DNA of 64,000 nucleotides, from the NCBI GenBank assembly GCA_015680905.1, contig CM027378.1:83853501-83917500 (forward strand), read 5' to 3'. Both the position numbers and the translations under genes were made by a program. Shown one piece after another: positions 58,471-64,000 of this stretch (position 1 is its first letter; each line of letters begins with the position of its first letter). This DNA comes from Coptis chinensis (lineage: Eukaryota; Streptophyta; Magnoliopsida; Ranunculales; Ranunculaceae). Under the pieces are notes generated by a model that saw only the letters and a list, made by a program, of their open reading frames with translations, made no database searches and had not been told where the DNA came from.

Positions 58471-59674
58471 TGATAAGATCCAAAAACTGTAGTTTTAACC
58501 CCTTTAACAATATCGCTTTTGACCAATTATGTGATTAATAAGTAAGAGTTAGTACTGCTATCGTGTTTTTATGTATTTCAGGCATTGGAGTCGAATATGT
58601 GCAGAAATGCGTCCCTTTTGCGAGATAAAGGAACAAGGGTTGGTTGCTAAGAAGTTCTGTGATTAAAAGCCAAGATTCAAGAAGAAAAAGCCTTTTCAAA
58701 GCCTGGTCAAAGCTGAAAAGTCAAAGTCAACGCGGGCAGAAACAGCGCACAAAAGTCAGCAGAACTTCCAAAGGTCGTATCTTTAATTTGGACTCAAACC
58801 TCGGAATTGGGGCTACCTTATGTCAAAACGACCAACTCGAAAAGAAATTTCCAATCATCTAAGATTTGACCCAATTAGAGGAGCAGAAGTGGGCGGAAAG
58901 TCTGTGGAAGTCAAATCCAGCTGAAAATTCCTCTGTGGACTGAAGAAATTGGGTTTTGGGCTCGATTTTCCGGCCCAAAATATGGCTCCTCAGCCTATGC
59001 ACGAAAATGTGGATCTGGTCTCCTCCATTTGTATGGAGAAGACTTAGCTCTTAAGGATACCTAGATCTAGATTAAAAAATTAGGTTAGACTCTATTAATT
59101 AGTTAGAATAGCTTGTTTTAGATCTAGTTTTTATCTTCAATTAATTAGTGTTAGAACAAAGTAGATTATTATTTAGAATCACTATTAGTTTTATAATAAA
59201 GTATTAGTTTTCATTTCAATTTAGTTATTGATTAAATTCTTATTTAGTTTTAGTTGTTTTAAATTCATAAATTAGGTTATCTTCATTTTGATTCTTAGAC
59301 TATTGTTAAAATTAGATTTATAAAGTTAAAATTAGTTATTAAATTATGACTTGTTATTATTGTTTTTGTGTTGGGAATGATAGTATAATGATATTAGGCT
59401 AAAACCTCCATTAGAGGAGGTTAATGAAGCCATGTGAGGATGATTTCTTGTTAGAATAGTTGTTATTTAGAATATAAATTTCACATCTCATTACGTACTC
59501 TCACCATTGTTCCTTGTGTTTGACTAGTTGAATTTGTTTAAGTCTTGAGAGTTAAGAGTGGAACGATTTCGTACTCTATATATTGCATGGATATATTTGT
59601 GAGAGTAGGAAATAAATAGTTGATACTGTAAGAATAAGGTTAAAGTAATATAGTTGAGTTTTTACAGGTTATCA
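58471..59674 (+). repeat. 3' LTR of the nested retrotransposon
   Basis: 1204 bases, from TGATAAGA after the polypurine tract to TTATCA before the GTAGT duplication. Confidence 0.78.
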
Positions 59675-61480
59675 GTAGTTACAAGGAATAGCTTAATCAT
59701 TGACTATATCATTAAATATTGGTGAGCGGTCAAGCACATTAAGATCATTGTGAGAACCCGCCATTCCAAAAAAAACATGCCAAATCTATGTGTCATGAGA
59801 AGCAACCACCTCCAAAATCACTGTTGGTTTATGCACATGGCCAGTGTGAGACCCTTACCACACGGATGGGCAATTCTTCCATTGCCAGTGCATGTAATCA
59901 ATGCTTCCTAGCATTCCAGGCCATCCACATTTCTTAGACTCTTCAAGCAAACATTGAATATCTGCAGCATTTGGTTTGCACAAGTATTCACCTCCAAAAA
60001 TTCTAATAATTCCATCACAGAAATAGCGCATGCATTCATGAACAGTTGGCTCAGCAACATATAACATGTCATCTACTAGATCAGCTGAAGACCCATAAAC
60101 AAGCATTCATATAGCACTAATTACTTTGATTTTTGGGTTAATCCCAAACTTACCCGTACTATTAACTTTTTGTTGAAAATATAGTACATTATAGTTAAAA
60201 TGATTGAAAATACGAGTAAATAATGACTGACCCATATGAAATCAGCTTCGAAAGTCGTGGTCACGAAATATAGGATTTGCCCCAAAGTAGTTAGCATTTA
60301 CACCAGCCAGTGTTGCCTCGTACTGACGATTCTTGCATTTTCTTCCTTTCTTCGAACCACCATGTGGTTTATAAGAAGACTCCGCTTCTTGCTGATACAA
60401 TAAACTCAAACAATGTAAAACTAAAGGTAAAGCAATAACTACTAATTTATGAGTTTTAATTGCAGTGTTATCATTTGAAGAGCTCGAGCTCGAGCTTGAT
60501 GAAGAATCAGAAGAAGATGAATCATAAGAAAATGAATGATCCATTGAAAAATCGTCAATAGTTTTGGTAGTTTTTTCTTTTTCTTTTTCTTTTTTGGCTA
60601 AGGAGATGAGTTTAGGATTAGAGGGAACATGAAAAATGAAGAGAACCTCACAGGATTAAGAGGGTTAAATGATTATAGCACGCAATTTTTAGAAAACCGC
60701 GTGGGCTTGGGCTTTGAGAAAACCATCAGTGACGCAATTTTTGAAAAACCGCGTCATTTGATGTCGAAAATTTGATGTTTCTCCTAAATATGGTTGGTGT
60801 TTGTTTGGTTTGGTATTTGGTTTGGTTAAAAAATTTGTTGTTTTTTTGGTTTCTTTCCTAAAGATGCTCTAAGTACTGCTATGGTTGGAGTTAGTCTTAG
60901 GGGAGGGGATCTATATATATGGACATATATTATTAAAAAAAACATGTAATCAAATCATTATCGTTAGGGCATTTCTAGATTATGCTAATTTTTTGTAGAT
61001 ATAATCTCCTAACTATTTTAAACATTGTCACAAAAAATTATTCAAATAAGAAACTTTTAACCCCATCGAATGTAGTCAACAAATTAAGAATTGTGGATCG
61101 TTCATTTTCACGATAATTTATACTAAATTTGGCAAGTTTAGAAAATTTCAATTATTTTGATTTTTTGTGACAATGTTTAAAATAGTTAGGAGATCACATC
61201 TAGTTTTTTTTTTTTTTTTTTTTTAAAAAAAAGAAAAAAAGAAAAGAAAAAAAGAAAAAGAAAAAGCTAAATCTAAAACTTAAAAATGTCATAACTATTA
61301 ATGTCTTTATAACCCATCCCTTTTCTTAAATAGCTTAAATGGCAAAAATTCATGAGGACTGTGGGAGTCGAAGCCGAGAGTGCGAATTCAGTTCAAGATT
61401 GGGTGAATTTAACTTCAAACTAAGGACGTTTTATTGGAGCTTTTTGAAACTTTCATAATGAAGTTTTACAACATTAAGGA

Positions 61481-61828
61481 TAGGGGTGGAATTTGAGTTA
61501 ATCGAGCCAAGCTTCACTATGCTCGGCTTAGCTCATTTATTTAAATAAGCTTTAATATAGGTTCAAGCTTGGCTCATATATTATATGAACGAGCCCGAGC
61601 CGAGCTTAAATAAGCCGTGCCCGAGCCAAGCCTGAGTAGCTCGACTATTTTACACTATGATGATGGTATTTGATCTTATTGAGTCGAGCTTCATCCTGCT
61701 CGTTTATTAAGCTAGTTATAATATAGGCTCAAGCTTGGCTCATTTAGTTAAATGAACGAGCTTAAGCTGAGCTTAAACAAGCTAAGCCCGAGTCGAGCCT
61801 GAGCTACTCGGCTCAAATTCCGCCCCTA
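61481..61828. mobile_element. hAT-like MITE rich in GAGCTCG/GAGCCGAG motifs (copy 2)
   Basis: Terminal inverted repeats TAGGGGTGGAATTTGAG and CTCAAATTCCGCCCCTA. Flanked by ATTAAGGA (61473-61480) and ATTAGGGA (61829-61836), an 8-bp duplication with one change, as for hAT elements. The interior is full of AGCTCG, GAGCC and AAGCTTGGCTC motifs. Confidence 0.7.
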
Positions 61829-63139
61829 ATTAGGGACTTCAGGGCTGCTTTGCGCATATATTATGCAACTTCAAAAGAGACATTGCCATGAATATGGCAG
61901 CCTAATTTGCTCAAATTCGCTCACAATCTACTTGCAATAAAAAAAGACAATGCATATAACACCCCGTGTTTTATTCTTTTATTTTTCCTAATAATAATAA
62001 TAATGGATAATAGATAAAATAAAATAGGATAAGTGTTAGTGGAAATAGGAGACGTGGGTTTATGGGATAAACCTCCTTCCCTATTTCGGGGGGTTTTTAA
62101 CAGAAAAGAAACAAAATAGGGTTGGTAAAAAACAGAGGGTTTTACAGAAAAGAGGATTTTCACAGAAAGAAAAGAGAGAAGTTTCTTGCTGACAGCAGGA
62201 AAGGAAGTTTTTCTGATAGCGAGCTAATAGTCGGAGCGTTACGAGTGAGTAGATATTTTACATTTTTTATTTCTTGTTTACTGTAGATTTCATGATACGA
62301 GGTACTGTTCACATGATGTTTTGTTTAGTCAGTACGATATACTATTTAGTGTTAACTAAGTATATAACTTTGAAGAACCTATATACAGAAGTGGATAAAA
62401 AATGAGGGTAGTAAATTGATTGCTGGCTATAAACAAACTAGACGATTTATGTATTCGTGCTTTGGTTGGATGGAGAGTTGTGGGTTCGGGAGGTTGTCGA
62501 AGCCTTGAAACCGGTTGTTACTGGCGTCAACCTCAGAACCAAAGCGTCCTATTTCTTTGTTGTGTTTGATTGATTGCTTTGTTAGAAATTTTGTTGTGAT
62601 GTTATACTGTTGGTTGGTTGGTTGTGGATGTTTGAAATAGGATATGTTGGTTAATGTTTGGGGGGGGGGTGTTAAAGCTTTAAAAAGAGCTGTAATGGCA
62701 TCGAGACCAATTGGTGAGGAGTGAGGATGTTTGGGGTTTGATTAAAGTTAGGTTTTTGGTGGAGATCAAAAGTGGAAACCGATTGGTGGTGGTTGGAGGT
62801 TACAGTGGTGCAGGTGAAGCTCTGAGCAGCCCTTAATGGCGTCGATCGCGAGTTTCACAGTATAAAGGAATCGAGAGTTGATGGTATAGGTAGGTGGGGT
62901 TTTCATGGGGATGAAAACCGATGGGTTTATAGTGGTGACGAGCGGTGGTTGTGGGGGCTGTGGTTGCCGGTGGTGGCTGGAGAATGGGAGAGAGAGAAAG
63001 ATGAACAGTGCGTTTTTAGTTTTGGTTTGGGCTTGGGCTGAACTAAAAACGTGGGCTTGAATGTTTTTTTTTTTTGAAATTTCAATTTGGATTTTAGTTT
63101 TAGACTTTGGGCTTTTGGGTTAGAAGAGTTTGGGACTGG

Positions 63140-63233
63140 TTGACTGCTGTTGACCCTTGGCAGGTTGACTTTGACTTTGACCAGGGTTGACTTTGACCAG
63201 AGTTGACTTTTGACCAGTTGACCCAATTTGACC
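63140..63233. promoter_or_regulatory. Dense cluster of TTGAC(C/T) motifs
   Basis: Eleven TTGAC motifs in 94 bases, every one followed by C or T and so matching the WRKY W-box. They may have arisen by local duplication of a TTGACTTTGACCAG unit. Confidence 0.45.
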
Positions 63234-63569
63234 TTTTAACTCGGATTATGATTTGGGCTATTAGAATAGGTCTAGGGATATTATCATGCTTGGCTTTAGG
63301 CTAAGACCTTTATATATACGTGTGTATGTGTATTAACTACTTTGTGATATTTCAGTTTTTATGATATGCAACGTTATGACACTTAGACATCAATCTAATT
63401 AATAACGCGTAAACCAAAAATACATGAAATATAATACTCCTACGTTCTCTGAAATAATATATGCAATAAAATTCAATAATGCGTAAACAAATTTACCGCA
63501 CTCTTTTAGAACTCTCCACGCCTCAAGTTTTAGATATGAGTCTTATGACTGAAGATGTCCTGTGATAGG

Positions 63570-63870
63570 TGGGCATTTATTGAATGTGTCATAAATGGCC
63601 CGTTAGCATTATAATTGGGTATTCATTGACTGTGCCATGAATGACCCGGGTATTCATTGAACATGTCATGAATGACTAGATTGTTTGGATCACCCTAGAG
63701 AGGAACTAAGGTATTCGTCTTGCGGGTGAGTTGTATTCATTGAGTGTACGAGAATGTAGGGTTGGGTATTCCTTGAATGTGGCGAAAATGACCCAGGGCA
63801 TTCATTGAATGTGCCATGAATGGTCCGTTAGTGATATGATAGGTATTCCTTGAATGTGGCGGGAATGACC
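63570..63870. repeat. Degenerate tandem repeat of about 30 bp
   Basis: Recurrent GGTATTCATTGAATGTG and CCATGAATGACCCG modules, about seven or eight times with substitutions and one unrelated interruption. Confidence 0.6.
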
Positions 63871-64000
63871 TAAGGTACATAGGTACTAAATGGTGGGTGT
63901 ATAAGAAAAGAAATTGATTAATTGATAAGAGAAATTGATTTGATTATGCGAGTGTGTTTGTGCTTACTTTTGAATACCTATATGATATCTACATATGTTA

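Larger units (their letters stand above)
49252..59674 (+). mobile_element. Non-autonomous LTR retrotransposon (LARD-like), 10.4 kb
   Basis: Flanked by 5-bp GTAGT duplications (49247-49251, 59675-59679), begins TGATAAGA and ends GGTTATCA. Its LTRs are at 49252-50133 (3' truncated) and 58471-59674. A G-rich polypurine tract (TTTGGGGGTGATT) directly precedes the 3' LTR and sets the strand. The interior has a CCHC zinc-knuckle gag-like frame and a proline-rich frame, but I see no protease, reverse transcriptase or integrase motif. It would need enzymes from a related element. Confidence 0.75.
48795..60544 (-). pseudogene. PIF/Harbinger DDE transposase, split by LTR retrotransposon
   Basis: Two parts read on the minus strand. 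60544-59675: Ser-rich start (MDHSFSYDSSSS), YEATLAGVNANYFGANPIF, a TGA at an expected Arg position, YVAEPTVHECMRYF, GSIDYMHWQWKNCPSVW (first D), FFGM and GSHNDLNVLDRS (second D). 49251-48795: NYTVNGHHYDMGYYLADG, then a stop, and ERAFGILKSRWAI (catalytic E) to the end. The reading frame resumes exactly across the retrotransposon (…IPCN then YTVNG…), which proves insertion into a once continuous gene. Several stops show it is inactive. It is convergent with ORF1. Confidence 0.78.
46621..60896. mobile_element. PIF/Harbinger transposon, split by a nested LTR retrotransposon
   Basis: Ends GACCAACTCCAATGG (left) and, reverse complemented, GACTAACTCCAACC (right) are imperfect terminal inverted repeats. 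TTA flanks both sides (46618-46620, 60897-60899), the typical 3-bp duplication. Inside are a Myb-like ORF1 remnant (+, 47403-48371) and a DDE transposase remnant (-) with its N-terminal part at 59675-60544 and C-terminal part at 48795-49251. Without the 10.4-kb insert the element would be about 3.9 kb, a normal size for the superfamily. Confidence 0.7.
61837..64000. other. Right-edge region, no gene recognised
   Basis: Contains ACACCCCGTG at about 61961, a possible retrotransposon LTR start that may run past the edge, a TTGAC cluster at 63140-63233 and degenerate tandem repeats at 63570-63870. A 99-codon Lys/Pro/Ser-rich minus-strand frame at 62927-63226 is low-complexity and overlaps the TTGAC cluster; I do not call it a gene. 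Confidence 0.4.

Noticed and set aside
62927..63226. 99-codon Lys/Pro-rich frame
   Set aside because: Composition follows the TTGAC repeats and T runs; no domain.

Overview
The window is nuclear DNA from a flowering plant. It holds two long, heavily spliced plant genes with standard GT-AG introns, two plant-specific microRNA genes and dense plant-type transposon debris in an AT-rich background. The two proteins are the BEACH/WD40 protein SPIRRIG and ARGONAUTE10; their near-identity to the eudicot versions known to me suggests a eudicot. The species cannot be fixed from the sequence alone.

Layout. 1-8986 (+): the last six exons of a SPIRRIG (SPI) homologue; its 5' half lies off the left edge. 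11.4-12.4 kb and 24.9-25.2 kb (+): two MIR167 hairpin genes carrying the same mature miR167. 13.7-23.7 kb: an array of about twelve short non-autonomous Helitrons in both orientations, many abutting with no spacer, plus two truncated LINEs and a block that looks like a LINE-mediated retrocopy of the Helitron array. 29.5-30.1 kb (-): a broken DUF295/SKIP23-type F-box gene. 31.7-39.7 kb (-): a complete AGO10 gene with 22 coding exons and 994 codons, with leader and promoter up to about 41.1 kb. 42.0-42.8 kb: another Helitron copy, carrying a second Helitron inside it. 44.9 kb and 61.5 kb: two hAT-like MITEs. 46.6-60.9 kb: a three-level nest, in which a PIF/Harbinger transposon is split by a 10.4-kb non-autonomous LTR retrotransposon, itself split by a 3.3-kb solo LTR. 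Each junction is supported by target-site duplications and by resumption of the broken reading frame. 61.8-64.0 kb: no gene recognised; it holds a dense TTGAC (W-box-like) cluster and a degenerate tandem repeat.

How the genes relate. MIR167 (auxin response, by repression of ARF6/ARF8) and AGO10 (sequestration of miR165/166 in shoot meristems) both act in small-RNA control of development; SPI acts in membrane trafficking and RNA-granule biology. Nothing in the sequence shows co-regulation, but two MIR167 loci lying beside an ARGONAUTE gene is a notable arrangement. I found no wholly new protein system. The most unusual material is the Helitron tandem array, its apparent retroposition, and the nested transposons. 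All boundaries were read by eye.
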